In this document: positions 17,733-27,005 of the stretch, in pieces
Layout: each line of letters opens with the position of its first letter
How positions within the stretch are numbered: position 1 is the stretch's first letter
Assembly (NCBI RefSeq): GCF_000372465.1
Contig: NZ_AQUZ01000005.1
Location: 1 to 64,000 of the forward strand
DNA: 64,000 bases
From: Kribbella catacumbae DSM 19601
Lineage (GTDB): Bacteria; Actinomycetota; Actinomycetes; Propionibacteriales; Kribbellaceae
Direction of reading: 5' to 3'
Made by a program: the position numbers and the translations under genes
Notes under the pieces: generated by a model
The model's input: only the letters and a program-made list of their open reading frames with translations
What the model was told of the DNA's origin: nothing
The model's database searches: none

Positions 17733-18386
17733 ATGCGAGTCGTGATAGCTGGTGGACATGGGCAGATCGCGCTGCGGCTGACGAAGGTGCTGGCCGCGGG
17801 CGGGCACTCGGTGGTCGGGCTGGTGCGCAATCCCGCGCATCAGGCCGACGTGGTCGCGGCCGGCGGCGAGGTCGCAGTACTGGATCTCGAGACCGCTGAG
17901 CTTCACGCCGTCGCGAAGGTACTGACCGGCGCCGACGTCGCGATCTTCTCCGCTGGTGCGGGTCCGGGGAGCGGGAACGACCGCAAGGACACGGTCGACC
18001 GTGGCGCGGCCACGCTGCTGGCGGACGCGGCGGAGCTGGCCGGCGTACGGCGGCAGCTGCAGGTCAGCTCGATGGGCGCCGACCGCGCGGACGAGCTCGA
18101 CCCGGACGACAGCTTCACGATCTACCTGAAAGCCAAGAAGGCGGCCGAGGACGACCTGCGCGCCCGCGACGGGCTCGACTGGACGGTCCTGCGTCCGGGA
18201 GTACTGACCAACGACCCCGGCACCGGGCTGGTCAACCTCGCGGACAAGACCGGCCGCGGCAGCATCACCCGCGACGACGTCGCGCTCGTCCTGGCCGGGC
18301 TGTGCGACACCCCCGCATCGATCGGCCGGACCCTCGAACTGATCGCCGGCGACACCCCCGCCGCCGAGGCACTGGCGAACCTCTGA
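17733..18386 (+). CDS. atypical SDR / NAD(P)H-binding protein
   Basis: This 217-residue protein opens with VVIAGGHGQIALRL (NAD(P)-binding glycine loop), followed by LDLE, SSMGAD and WTVLRPGVLTND, the pattern of small NmrA-like NAD(P)H-binding proteins. No YxxxK pair is obvious, though IYLKAKKAAED is at the expected place. The gene follows prpE by 10 nt and may share its transcript. The substrate is unknown. Confidence 0.82.
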   Translation: MRVVIAGGHGQIALRLTKVLAAGGHSVVGLVRNPAHQADVVAAGGEVAVLDLETAELHAVAKVLTGADVAIFSAGAGPGSGNDRKDTVDRGAATLLADAAELAGVRRQLQVSSMGADRADELDPDDSFTIYLKAKKAAEDDLRARDGLDWTVLRPGVLTNDPGTGLVNLADKTGRGSITRDDVALVLAGLCDTPASIGRTLELIAGDTPAAEALANL

Positions 18387-18407
18387 CGTTGCCGCTGGCA
18401 ACAGATT

Positions 18408-18857
18408 GTGAAGGACATGGGCGACGACACCCTCCGGCAGGTGCAGTTCGAGCGCACCGCCAACAGCAAGTACGAGGTCCGTAACATCCGCGGCGGCAGC
18501 CTGTCGGTCGGCTCCGGCGCCGACACCGACTTCACCCCGGTGGAACTCCTGCTGGCCGCGATCGGCACCTGCTCCGCGATCGACGTCGACGTCGTGACGA
18601 GCCGCCGAGCCGAACCCACCGAGTTCCGCGCGGTGGTCAGCGGCGACAAGATCCGCGATCCCGAGCAGGGCAACCGGCTGGAGAACCTCGCCGTCGAGTT
18701 CACCATCACCTTCCCCGAAGGCGAAGACGGCGACAAGGCCCGCGAAGCCCTGCCCCGCGCCGTCAAGATGTCCCACGACCGCCTCTGCACTGTCAGCCGC
18801 ACAGTAGAACTAGGCACCCCGGTCACCACCACCCTCTTCGACGAGCCTTCTGCCTAA
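18408..18857 (+). CDS. OsmC/Ohr-family peroxide-reducing protein
   Basis: This protein has about 149 residues and both reactive cysteines of the family: C55 in IGTCSAIDVD and C127 in HDRLCTVSRT. The FTPVELLLAAIG helix precedes the first cysteine. These proteins reduce organic hydroperoxides. The start is either GTG 18408 or ATG 18417; neither has a strong Shine-Dalgarno sequence. Confidence 0.88.
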   Translation: MKDMGDDTLRQVQFERTANSKYEVRNIRGGSLSVGSGADTDFTPVELLLAAIGTCSAIDVDVVTSRRAEPTEFRAVVSGDKIRDPEQGNRLENLAVEFTITFPEGEDGDKAREALPRAVKMSHDRLCTVSRTVELGTPVTTTLFDEPSA

Positions 18858-19228
18858 GCGCAAAGTCGGTTGGTAGGACCGTCAGGCTGTCAGGGACCCT
18901 CGCCTGGGCTTCGTCCGGGGGGATGACGGAATCGCTGAGTAGGGCGGGCGGCCATCACTTTCCAACCTCGCGAGCAGACGCTTCCACCGGCGTGTCGAGA
19001 CGCTGGCGCCGGGTTGGCAAGTGATGGCGGTCCGCGAGCCCAGTGCATCGGCCCGCCTTCGGCGCGGCTTCGATGGCTGGGCCGACTGGGGTTACCCGTA
19101 CTTCGGAGGGGTTCGCCCCTCGGTGTGGGGTTAACCCATTGGTCTACCAGTGGGTGATGCCCGCCCGGCGGGGCGGAGCACACCGATTGGTCGCCGGAAC
19201 CCGCTGGACGTCGCGGGGCTAGCCGGCT
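18858..19228. repeat. hairpin-rich intergenic segment
   Basis: This 370-nt gap between converging genes has no convincing ORF. It contains a 24-bp inverted repeat with three mismatches (18944-18967 against 19012-19035), a GAGGGG-TTCG-CCCCTC hairpin near 19105, a GGGTTAACCC palindrome, and a further stem, ACCCATTGGT with ACCAGTGGGT, near 19140. It could be a terminator cluster, a degenerate mobile element or a structured RNA. Confidence 0.6.
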
Positions 19229-19993
19229 TTAACCGAGGAACTCGCGAGCGCCACGGATCCTGGTCGCCAGGAGTTGCTGGGTGCGGGCTCCGTCGAGGCG
19301 GATGTCAGAAGGGCCGGAGCCGGTCCGCAGGCTGGCGGGGTCGAGTCCGTCACGAGCAGCAATCAGTCGGCCCATCTCGTACCGGCTGAGCGCGTCCGGC
19401 CCGGCCAAGTGAGCGATTCCGGCATGAGCTGACCTGGCCAACTCCAGCAAGGCGGAGGCGAGGTCAGTGACGTGGATCGGGCAACGAATGTTGTCGGAGA
19501 AGAGTGCCCCAGGTTGGCCACTGGCGATCGCGTGGACCATCGCCTCCTGGGTCGACCCGCCACCCACGACCAACGAGGTCCGTGCGATCACCGCACTGGG
19601 ATCGATCGCACCGACCGCAGTCTCGGCAGCAGCCTTCGCGGCGCCGTACGGCGTGATCGGGTCCGGCATCGCGTCCTCGTCGTACGGACTGTCAGCACCA
19701 GAGAAGACGGCATCACTGGAGACATGCACGAGCCGTACGCCGCGCGCCGCGATCGCCATGTTGGCGGCACCGTCAGCGGTGGTTCTCCAGTCGGACTGGC
19801 GGTAGGCGGTGTGGATGACCACGTCAGGACGGACTTGCCGCACCACCGCCTCGGCAGCTGCCCGATCCCGCACATCCAGAGGCACACCACCGGGCACTGG
19901 CACCCGGCCGTAGGTAGCAACCACCTCGCAGTCAGCAAGCCGTACCAGCTCACGCCCGAGATACCCGGCCCCACCAGTAATCAGAAGCTTCAT
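19229..19993 (-). CDS. RmlD-like extended SDR (sugar-nucleotide reductase-like)
   Basis: This 254-residue protein opens LLITGGAGYLGRELV (NAD(P)-binding), has a short VIHTAYRQSDW segment, VHVSSDAVFSG and the catalytic YGAAK tyrosine-lysine pair, as in dTDP-4-dehydrorhamnose reductases. It is not beside rhamnose-synthesis genes, so the substrate is open. The ATG (19993) directly follows the stop of the Lrp-type regulator upstream, so the two form an operon. Confidence 0.82.
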   Translation of the reverse strand: MKLLITGGAGYLGRELVRLADCEVVATYGRVPVPGGVPLDVRDRAAAEAVVRQVRPDVVIHTAYRQSDWRTTADGAANMAIAARGVRLVHVSSDAVFSGADSPYDEDAMPDPITPYGAAKAAAETAVGAIDPSAVIARTSLVVGGGSTQEAMVHAIASGQPGALFSDNIRCPIHVTDLASALLELARSAHAGIAHLAGPDALSRYEMGRLIAARDGLDPASLRTGSGPSDIRLDGARTQQLLATRIRGAREFLG

Positions 19994-20452
19994 CTACAGC
20001 TCCGGTGGAGGGGTTTGGGGGCCGCGGTAGGGCTGGGTTTGGCTGTAGACGAGGTTGGTGGTGGTGCTGCCGAATTCGGTGAGCTCGTTCACCAGGTCCT
20101 CCAGGTGCGCCATCGAACCTGCCGCGACCTTGAGGGTGTAACAGTCGTCGCCCGTCGTTCGCAGGCACTCGAGGATCTCGAACCTGCGCTGCAACAGCTT
20201 CTTCAGCGGGTCGTGTTTGTTGCCCGGATACTTCAGCCGTACTACGGCCAGTACCGCGTACCCCACCTTCGCCAGGTCGACGTCCGCCCGGTAGCCGCTG
20301 ATCACGCCGGCGGCCTCCAGCCGCTTCAACCGCTCGGTGGTTGCCGAGGCGCTGAGATTGACCCGGCGGCCCAGTTCGGTCAGAGGAATCCGGCCGTCCC
20401 GTTGCACCTCGACCAGGATGGCCCAGTCGGTCGGGTCGAGTGTCTCGGTCAT
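19994..20452 (-). CDS. Lrp/AsnC-family transcriptional regulator
   Basis: This 152-residue protein has an N-terminal winged HTH (LTELGRRVNLSASATTERLKRLEAAGVI) and a C-terminal RAM/AsnC ligand-binding domain (VLAVVRLKYPG ... LECLRTTGDDCYTLKVAA). It starts at the ATG at 20452; the longer open frame upstream is antisense to the next gene. It probably responds to an amino acid. The targets are unknown but may include the co-transcribed reductase or the divergent oxidoreductase. Confidence 0.9.
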   Translation of the reverse strand: MTETLDPTDWAILVEVQRDGRIPLTELGRRVNLSASATTERLKRLEAAGVISGYRADVDLAKVGYAVLAVVRLKYPGNKHDPLKKLLQRRFEILECLRTTGDDCYTLKVAAGSMAHLEDLVNELTEFGSTTTNLVYSQTQPYRGPQTPPPEL

Positions 20453-20545
20453 CCGGCCAAGATACCGGGGAATCCACGGCATAGCGCGGAGTTTTCGCTG
20501 AGGACTCCCTTCAGGAGGACCCTTTCGGCTGGATAGCCTGAAGGG

Positions 20546-21382
20546 GTGCTTCTCGCTGTGAACGTCCCCAACTTCGGTCCTGGCACCGGCCCCGGCCGGC
20601 TTCGCGACTGGGCTCGTACGGTCGAAGGGCTCGGCTACGACCGGCTGATGGTCTCCGATCATGTCGCGATCACGCCCGACGTCGCCACGCAGTACCCGGC
20701 GCCGTTCTACGAGCCCTTCACCACGCTCAGCTGGCTGGCCGGCGTCACCACCATCGGTCTCGGTACGACGGTACTGATCGCGCCGTACCGGCATCCGCTG
20801 CTGGTCGCCCGGATGGCTGCCAACCTCAACCAGCTCAGCGGCGGCCGGCTCGTGCTCGGCGTCGGAGTGGGATGGGCGCGACAGGAGTTCGAGGCGCTCG
20901 GTGTCGACTTCAAGCGCAGGGGCCAGCTCACCGACGAGTTGATCCGCGACGTCCGCAAGGCCTGGGAGAACGACGCCGACTACCGCAGCGGGGAGATCCC
21001 GATCTGGGTCGGCGGTGGAAGCGACGCCGGCCTGCGACGCGCAGTACGGCTCGGTGATGCTTGGCATCCGTTGCGGCAACGCGTCGACTGGATGCGTTCC
21101 AAGCTCGAGCGGCTGAAGGAGCTTGCCGCCGAGGAGGGCTCGCCGGTACCAGGCTTCGCGCCGCGGATCCTGCTGCGGCTGACCTCGACTCCATTGCCCG
21201 AAGCCGAGCGAGTCGCCGGCGAGGGATCGCTCGACCAAGTGCTGGGCGATCTCGAGGAACTGCGGCTGCTGGGCGCGCAGACCGTAGTACTGGATCCGTT
21301 TGCCGGCGATCCTGTCGAGACCGAGCGGCCGGAGTACGCGTGGAAGGATCTCGCGACCGTCGCGGCGTCCTGGAAGCACTAG
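20546..21382 (+). CDS. LLM-class F420-dependent oxidoreductase
   Basis: This 278-residue TIM-barrel protein of the luciferase-like monooxygenase family starts at a GTG directly after GAAGGG. Typical elements are LGYDRLMVSDHV, IGLGTTVLIAPYRHPLLVA, LSGGRLVLGVGVGW and IPIWVGGGSDAGLRRA. Actinobacterial members of this TIGR03619/03620-like group generally use coenzyme F420. The substrate is unknown. It sits 13 nt upstream of a deaminase gene. Confidence 0.87.
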   Translation: MLLAVNVPNFGPGTGPGRLRDWARTVEGLGYDRLMVSDHVAITPDVATQYPAPFYEPFTTLSWLAGVTTIGLGTTVLIAPYRHPLLVARMAANLNQLSGGRLVLGVGVGWARQEFEALGVDFKRRGQLTDELIRDVRKAWENDADYRSGEIPIWVGGGSDAGLRRAVRLGDAWHPLRQRVDWMRSKLERLKELAAEEGSPVPGFAPRILLRLTSTPLPEAERVAGEGSLDQVLGDLEELRLLGAQTVVLDPFAGDPVETERPEYAWKDLATVAASWKH

Positions 21383-21395
21383 GACTGGAGCAGCA

Positions 21396-21821
21396 ATGAC
21401 CCCCGAAGCAGAAGACTTCCTGCGACGCGCGATCGGCCTGGCCGCGACGGCCCGGGAATCCGGCAACCCGCCGTTCGGCTCGCTGCTCGTCGGCCCCGAC
21501 GGCACCGTCATCGCCGAGGAGCACAACACGAGCATCACCGACGGCGACATCAGCGCGCACCCGGAACTCAAGCTCGCCAAGTGGGCCGCGCGCGAACTGG
21601 ACCTCGACACCGCTGCCGACACGACGATGTACACGAGCTGCCAGCCGTGTGGCATGTGCACCGGCGCCATCGAACGCTCGGGGCTCGGCCGGGTCGTGTA
21701 CGCGCTGTCCGGCGAACAGCTCAACGGGCTCAAGCCCGGCGGCGGATTCGCCGCGGTGCCCCAGGAAGGACCTGCCCTGTACGACGAGGCGCGGGCGCCC
21801 GTCGACGGCTACTACGTCTGA
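21396..21821 (+). CDS. nucleoside/guanine deaminase-family (CDA fold) protein
   Basis: This 141-residue zinc deaminase starts at ATG 21396 with GGAG 5 nt upstream. Zinc ligands and the catalytic acid are in AHPELK (H55, E57; the common form is HAE, here HPE) and TSCQPCGMC (C85, C88). The fold and length fit guanine, cytosine or tRNA-adenosine-like deaminases. The HPE variant and the C-terminal YDEARAPVDGYY are typical of unspecified nucleoside deaminases. Confidence 0.85.
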   Translation: MTPEAEDFLRRAIGLAATARESGNPPFGSLLVGPDGTVIAEEHNTSITDGDISAHPELKLAKWAARELDLDTAADTTMYTSCQPCGMCTGAIERSGLGRVVYALSGEQLNGLKPGGGFAAVPQEGPALYDEARAPVDGYYV

Positions 21822-21822
21822 C

Positions 21823-21854
21823 GTACTGCGCATCGCACCCGCGATGCGCAGTAC
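21823..21854. terminator. bidirectional hairpin terminator
   Basis: A perfect 14-bp stem (GTACTGCGCATCGC) with a 4-nt loop (ACCC) lies exactly between the converging deaminase (ends 21821) and LppU-like (ends 21859) genes. There is no T-tract, as is common in GC-rich actinomycetes. Confidence 0.8.
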
Positions 21855-21858
21855 CAAC

Positions 21859-22743
21859 CTACTTGTTGGGTGCCAGACAGAGCGTGTACTTCGAGGAGCC
21901 ACGCTCGTCGGTGTACGAGACGGTCGAGTTCTCGAACTTCGCGCACGCGTCGCCGTTCGCGGTGTCGTCGATCTTGCCGACGATCTTGTACGCCGCATCG
22001 CTGGACCCGCAGTCGACGACCTTCACGTTCGGCTTCGCGGGGGTGCCCTTGTTGACCACGCAGGCACCGACGTCGGCCGACGAGACCGACCGCGAGTTGA
22101 CAAACACGATGGCCCCGATGAGGGCGACCGGGACCACCAGGCCGAGCACGACCGGGCGCTTGAACAGCGGCTTGCCCAGCTCCATCGGCCGGCCGGGCGC
22201 ACCCGGGGCCGGCTCGGGCAGGTGCTTGAACTTCGAGTAGGTGCCGAGGTTCGACAGCAACGTGATCGGGTTGGCGATCAGCGAGATGAGACCCCACCAG
22301 CCCTGCCACATGCTCTTCGCGCTCATGTCGCGCAGGGTGGCGACACCACACGTCCGGCAGAACGGGCCCTGCAGCTTCAGCATGCGCATGATGATCAGGA
22401 AGCCCTGGTGACCGCGCACGGTCGCCTCGACGGCCGGCATGCCACCACAGAACCGGCACTGCAGCTGGCCCTGGGCAAACTGCTGCCCCTGCGGGAACTG
22501 CCCCGGCTGCTGCTGGGCGTACTGCTGCTGACCCGGATCACCCTGGAACTGCTGCTGACCCGGCTGCTGGTACTGCGCGCCCTGCTGGTCATTCGGCCCG
22601 TACTGCGGGAACTGCGCCTGCGGCGGCTGCTGCTGGTTGTACTGGGGCTGCTGGTACTGCGGCGGGCCGGGCGGAGGAGCGTAGCCGCCACCGTCGGGCT
22701 GGAACGGGGGCTGCTGCGGAGGCTGGGGAGGGGTAGTGGTCAC
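21859..22743 (-). CDS. LppU-like membrane protein with Gln/Pro-rich N-terminus
   Basis: In this 294-residue protein, residues 1 to about 92 are a low-complexity Gln/Pro/Gly/Tyr-rich segment with repeated QYQQP and QQPGQ units. Two CxxC pairs follow (CRFCGG and CRTCGV), a probable zinc ribbon, then a hydrophobic region, a true membrane helix (VVLGLVVPVALIGAIVFV) and an extracytoplasmic cysteine-containing domain (VGACVVNKG ... VVDCGSSDAAYKIVGKI) like LppU/SCO3897-type proteins. The topology suggests the disordered part and zinc ribbon are cytoplasmic. Function unknown. Confidence 0.78.
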   Translation of the reverse strand: MTTTPPQPPQQPPFQPDGGGYAPPPGPPQYQQPQYNQQQPPQAQFPQYGPNDQQGAQYQQPGQQQFQGDPGQQQYAQQQPGQFPQGQQFAQGQLQCRFCGGMPAVEATVRGHQGFLIIMRMLKLQGPFCRTCGVATLRDMSAKSMWQGWWGLISLIANPITLLSNLGTYSKFKHLPEPAPGAPGRPMELGKPLFKRPVVLGLVVPVALIGAIVFVNSRSVSSADVGACVVNKGTPAKPNVKVVDCGSSDAAYKIVGKIDDTANGDACAKFENSTVSYTDERGSSKYTLCLAPNK

Positions 22744-22911
22744 GAAAGAATCCTGTTACTCGATTTGGGACAAAACCGAACACCGCACCCTACTCACCCG
22801 CAAAGGTCAGGATGGCGCCCGGTATGAAACGGTGTCCGGACCGTGGGCGGGCTGCCCACCAGCCGTCATCGATCGATTCCCATCCGTCACCGACCCGCAG
22901 CGGGAGCTCCA

Positions 22912-23382
22912 GTGACCGACCCAGCCGCAGCACCGGAAATCCCCGGCGCCCTGACCATCGGCCCGCTCGAGCCGGCGGACCGCAGTACCTGGCAGCAGCT
23001 GTTCGCGGGGTACAACGAATTCTACGGACGCACCATGCCGGACGAATTCTTCGACCATTCCTGGGCGGAATTCACTGGCGCTGACCGCATTCACGCCTTG
23101 GCCGCCAGAATCGACGGGCAGCTGGTCGGGATCGCGCATTTCCTCGTTCACGCGAGTACCACCTCGCCCGATTCCTGTTATCTACAAGACCTCTTCACCG
23201 CCCCGGAAGCCCGCGGCCGTGGCGTCGGCCGCGCCCTGATCGCAGCCGTCACCGACTGGGCCCGTGCCAGGAACTGCGGACGCGTCTACTGGGCGACCCA
23301 GGAGTCCAACGCCACAGCCCGCCGCCTCTACGACCAGGTCGCCGAGAACCGCGGCTTCATCCTCTACACCGTTCCGCTGTAG
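22912..23382 (+). CDS. GNAT-family N-acetyltransferase
   Basis: This protein has about 156 residues, starting at GTG 22912 with GGGAG 5 nt upstream. The acetyl-CoA-binding loop is ARGRGVGRALI, preceded by the strand CYLQDLFTAPE and followed by YWATQESNATARRLYDQVA, the classic motif B. The substrate cannot be predicted. It converges on the WYL regulator with an 18-nt 3' overlap. Confidence 0.87.
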   Translation: MTDPAAAPEIPGALTIGPLEPADRSTWQQLFAGYNEFYGRTMPDEFFDHSWAEFTGADRIHALAARIDGQLVGIAHFLVHASTTSPDSCYLQDLFTAPEARGRGVGRALIAAVTDWARARNCGRVYWATQESNATARRLYDQVAENRGFILYTVPL

Positions 23383-24314
23383 CGATTCGCGAGTTCCGAC
23401 CCGAGCCGGGCCAGCTCAGCCTGCACGGACGGCGGCTCCAGTACTTCGATCGTCGCGCCCCAGCCCGCCAGATGCTGCGCGATCATCAGCGGAGTCGGCG
23501 CGGTCAGGCGGAGCTTGATCCGGCCGTCGTCGACCGGGCCGACCACCTCGAGATGCCGGCCGTGCCGACCGCGCATCACCCAGACAAAACGCTCGTCGAT
23601 CAGCAAGGTCGCCGCCATCAGCGAACGCTGCTGCTCCATTTCCTCGACCACCCGGCTCCACTCCTCGGAAAGGTCGAAGTCGGCGGGCCGTTCGGCCGGC
23701 TGGTCGGTGACTTCGGCTTCCGTGATCCGCTCCACCCGGAACGTGCGCTGGCCTTTCTCAGTACCCGCGATCAGATACCAGATGTCGTCCTTGTCGATCA
23801 GTCCGAGCGGGTCGATCAGGCGCTCGCTCTCGGCGCGGCCGCGACCGGCGTACCGGAGTCTGACCTTCAGCCGGCTGACGACGGCGTCCTGCAGGCGGCG
23901 GACCATCTCGGGCCGTTCCTTGACGTGCTCACCCCAGCGCGCCGGATCGATCACCACTGCCTCAGCCGCCGCCTCGGCATTCGCACGGAAGGTGTCCGGC
24001 AGCGCACGCACCAGCTTCCTGAGCGCAGCCTTCGCCTCCGGTGCCACCGAAGCTGCCGGCCCGACCAGCAGGAACAACGCCTGCGCCTCGGTCGCGTTCA
24101 GACCACTCAGATCCGTTCGCGCACCACCCAGCAACGACCATCCACCGTTGCGCCCAGGCTGTGGATAGACCGGGATGCCGGCCGTCGACAACGCCTCCAG
24201 ATCCCGCCGCGCCGTCGCGACCGAGATCTCCAGCTCCTCAGCCAACTGCGCCGCGGTGACCCGCCCCCGAGCCTGCATCAGCAACAAGGTCGCCACCAGC
24301 CGGTCAGCACGCAT
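23364..24314 (-). CDS. YafY-family transcriptional regulator (HTH_11 + WYL)
   Basis: This protein has about 316 residues. The N-terminal winged HTH (VTAAQLAEELEISVATARRDLEAL) and the WYL domain are clear (LIDPLGLIDKDDIWYLIAG), with a C-terminal WCX extension. Start ATG 24314 is chosen because the DNA-binding domain begins there and GAGG precedes it; an in-frame start at 24353 is also possible. The WYL domain probably binds a nucleic acid or small ligand. Confidence 0.87.
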   Translation of the reverse strand: MRADRLVATLLLMQARGRVTAAQLAEELEISVATARRDLEALSTAGIPVYPQPGRNGGWSLLGGARTDLSGLNATEAQALFLLVGPAASVAPEAKAALRKLVRALPDTFRANAEAAAEAVVIDPARWGEHVKERPEMVRRLQDAVVSRLKVRLRYAGRGRAESERLIDPLGLIDKDDIWYLIAGTEKGQRTFRVERITEAEVTDQPAERPADFDLSEEWSRVVEEMEQQRSLMAATLLIDERFVWVMRGRHGRHLEVVGPVDDGRIKLRLTAPTPLMIAQHLAGWGATIEVLEPPSVQAELARLGSELANRYSGTV

Positions 24315-24359
24315 ACCCACATCCTCGCAAACAAACTGCTCACCCGCTGACAACTTTGA

Positions 24360-26000
24360 TTAGAGAGTGCCCCGCTCGACGATGCCGTGCCGGATCCCGT
24401 ACGCGACCGCGGCGGTCCGCGAGTCGACGTCGAGCTTGGTGAAGATGTTGGACACGTGGCGATGGACCGTGCGCTCGCTGAGGTGCAGCTCGTTGGCGAT
24501 CGCACGGTTCGCCTTGCCCCGGGCGATGAGGCAGAGGACCTCGATCTCCCGCGGAGTGAGCCCGGATGTCCCGGCACCAGCGTCGGTAGCCGCGATGATC
24601 CGGTCCAGCCGAGCCAGATCCGGACGAGCGCCGAGCCGTTCGAAGGTCTCCCGGGCCGCCGAGAACTCGAGCCGCGCGCCATCCTGGTCAGCCAGCGCCC
24701 TGCAAGCCTGCCCGATCAGGACGTTCACCTGAGCTCTCTCGTGCGGCGCATCCTGATCCTGCCAGGTAGCGACGGCCCGCCGTAGGAGCGGCAACGCGCC
24801 TACGGGATCGCCCTCGGAGAGCGACAGCGCGCCTCGGACGGCACACCTCTCGGCATCGATGACAGGCATCGTCAGATCCTCAGTGAGCTCCTCGAACTCG
24901 GTCACGGCTACCCGGGCAGCCTCGATGTCCCCCTGCTCGAGATAGATGGTGACGGCGGCCTTCAACAGGTCCAGGCGGTCGGGCGTCGCGGCGACCTCGG
25001 TCAGCGCCCGACGTACGCCGGCTGACGCGGCGTCGAGCTCGCCTTCGCCGAGTCTGAGGAGCGCGAGTCCCGGTTGCGTCGGGCAACCATGTTCAGCAGC
25101 GCGGCGGTAGGCGCCTTCGGCGGCATCCCACTCGCCACGCAGTCGCCGTACCTCACCGAGCTGGTAGAACGCGTGCCCGCAGACCCAACCGGTGTAGCCA
25201 TCGAGGTCCGCACAGACTGCGGCGATCTCGTCGACGGCGTCCGGCCAGGCACCGTTGAGGGACATCAACCGTGAGCGGTAGATGCGGCAGTTCCCGAGGT
25301 ACGCCCCGCCGACACTGCTCAGCGAATCGAGCCACCTGGCCATCGACCGGTTCCAGTCCCGGGCGCGGGCGAAGTCGCGTGCCACACAGCACCCGCGGAC
25401 GGCGGCGCAGTAGATCCACGGGGTGACGCGTGGCGACAGGCCCTGGTTGCGGAGAATGGCCATCGCCTCCTCCAGGCGATCGAGCCCGTCCTCGAGCCGC
25501 CCGTCCTCGATCAGGGTCTGACCCCACATGCACAAGGCCCACGGGACCACCTCGCCCTGACCTTCGTCGACGATCGCCCTCAGCAGCTCGCCGGCGCGAG
25601 AGCGGTTGCCCGTCGCCGCCTGGAACATCGCCTCGGGGATCCTGAGCCACAGGCTGCCGGCCAGCTCAGGGCCCAGGATGCGGCTCGTCTGCTTGAGCCA
25701 ACCGCTTGCCTGAACGACCTCGTTGGTGTTCAACAGGACCCACCACAACCAGAACGCGACCTGCGCCGCATCCTCTAACTCGTCGGCACTGACCCGCTGC
25801 TCGAAGACACGGTGAAGCAGGGCAACCGCCTCGTCCCCCCGGGCAGAAACCTGGGCCGCCTCGGCGAACGCTTGCAGATCCTCGACGCAGAGCGGCTCCT
25901 CGGCGTCTGCCGCGGCGTACTCCGTGCACGCCTCCGCCCAGCGGGAGGCGTGGTGAAGCTCCCGCGCGCGGGCCAGGTGTGCCGTGGTGACGGCGTCCAT
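24360..26000 (-). CDS. LuxR-type regulator with TPR-like repeats
   Basis: This protein has about 546 residues. Most of it is helical TPR-like repeats (LARARELHHASRWAEACTEY and many A-x-LL-R-A helices). The last 65 residues are a LuxR/NarL HTH (LTPREIEVLCLIARGKANRAIANELHLSERTVHRHVSNIF). Unlike LAL-type MalT regulators it has no N-terminal NTPase. ATG 26000 has TGGAG 3 nt upstream; the frame is open to 26072. Targets are unknown; the divergent alpha/beta hydrolase gene is a candidate. Confidence 0.85.
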   Translation of the reverse strand: MDAVTTAHLARARELHHASRWAEACTEYAAADAEEPLCVEDLQAFAEAAQVSARGDEAVALLHRVFEQRVSADELEDAAQVAFWLWWVLLNTNEVVQASGWLKQTSRILGPELAGSLWLRIPEAMFQAATGNRSRAGELLRAIVDEGQGEVVPWALCMWGQTLIEDGRLEDGLDRLEEAMAILRNQGLSPRVTPWIYCAAVRGCCVARDFARARDWNRSMARWLDSLSSVGGAYLGNCRIYRSRLMSLNGAWPDAVDEIAAVCADLDGYTGWVCGHAFYQLGEVRRLRGEWDAAEGAYRRAAEHGCPTQPGLALLRLGEGELDAASAGVRRALTEVAATPDRLDLLKAAVTIYLEQGDIEAARVAVTEFEELTEDLTMPVIDAERCAVRGALSLSEGDPVGALPLLRRAVATWQDQDAPHERAQVNVLIGQACRALADQDGARLEFSAARETFERLGARPDLARLDRIIAATDAGAGTSGLTPREIEVLCLIARGKANRAIANELHLSERTVHRHVSNIFTKLDVDSRTAAVAYGIRHGIVERGTL

Positions 26001-26139
26001 GGCTCCAGCATGGCCCGGCGGGTCGGAGATAGGTAGTTGTACCCACGCCCTCGGGCTCAGGGTGGCAGTCAATACCGATCCCTCCGGCTGATCGGTCGGC
26101 CAGTCTCAGATCAGAAGACCTACGGACTAAGGGGTTCTG

Positions 26140-26955
26140 ATGAAGACAACAAGCGTGAACGGCATCGAGCTGGCCTACGACGTCGAGGGGGAGGGGGAGC
26201 CGGTGCTCTTCATCCACGGCGCCATCTTTGCGGACTTCCTTCGCCCGCTGGCCGAACAGCCCGCGTTCAGCGGGTTCCAGAGGATTCGCTACCACCGGCG
26301 CGGGTACGGCGAGAGCGGGGGACCGGCCGGTGGCTTCGATCAGCAGGCGGCCGACATCGTTGCCCTGCTCAACCACCTCGGGGTGGACAGGGCACACCTC
26401 GTCGGTCACTCCGAGGGGGCGATGATCGCTCTCGTACTCGCAGCCTCCCACCCCGACCGGGTACGGTCCCTGGCGCTGCTCGAGCCGCTGCCGCCAAGCA
26501 GTTGGCTGGCGGCCGGCGAGTTCGCGGAGCTGCTGGGAGTTCTGGGACCGGCGTTCGAGGCGATGGCGGGTCGGTACCAGGCGGGCGACATCCCAGGCGC
26601 TTACGACTCGCTCTTCGAGCCGACTGGCCTGGATTGGCGCACGGCGGCGAAAGCCGCGGGACCTGGTGTCGTAGACCAAGGCATCAAGGACGCGGCGACG
26701 TTCGTCGAGGGCGAGGCATCCGCACTGGTCGAATGGAACTACGGGGTCGAGCAGGCGGCAACGATCGACAACCCCGTGCTCTCGTGGACTACCGATTCGG
26801 ACAACCGGATCAACCCGGCGACGCGAGCCTTCCTCCACGAGCTGTTCCCGCAGCGCGAAGAGGTCATCCTCGAGGGGGGAGATCACTTCTCGGTCGCCAC
26901 GGCCCCAGCGGCCGTCGCCGAGCCGATCGCGGTTTTTGTCGGCGGAGGTTCCTAG
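26140..26955 (+). CDS. alpha/beta-hydrolase
   Basis: This 271-residue protein has the nucleophile elbow GHSEG (S91), the oxyanion-region HGAIF and a C-terminal histidine in GGDHFS (H249), giving a complete catalytic triad with an intervening acid. The RYHRRGYGES segment is typical of haloperoxidase or epoxide-hydrolase-like members. The substrate is unknown. Confidence 0.86.
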   Translation: MKTTSVNGIELAYDVEGEGEPVLFIHGAIFADFLRPLAEQPAFSGFQRIRYHRRGYGESGGPAGGFDQQAADIVALLNHLGVDRAHLVGHSEGAMIALVLAASHPDRVRSLALLEPLPPSSWLAAGEFAELLGVLGPAFEAMAGRYQAGDIPGAYDSLFEPTGLDWRTAAKAAGPGVVDQGIKDAATFVEGEASALVEWNYGVEQAATIDNPVLSWTTDSDNRINPATRAFLHELFPQREEVILEGGDHFSVATAPAAVAEPIAVFVGGGS

Positions 26956-27005
26956 CATGGGTCCCGACAGGAACTGATCGGTGAAGTTCGGTGAAGGAGG
27001 CAGTC

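Noticed and set aside
18890..19183. Minus-strand ORF of 97 codons in the hairpin-rich gap
   Set aside because: The composition is Pro/Arg/Gly-rich as expected from random high-GC DNA, and it overlaps the inverted repeats.
19994..21733. 579-codon minus-strand ORF
   Set aside because: Only its last 152 codons (the Lrp regulator from 20452) are protein-like; the rest is antisense to the LLM oxidoreductase and deaminase genes.
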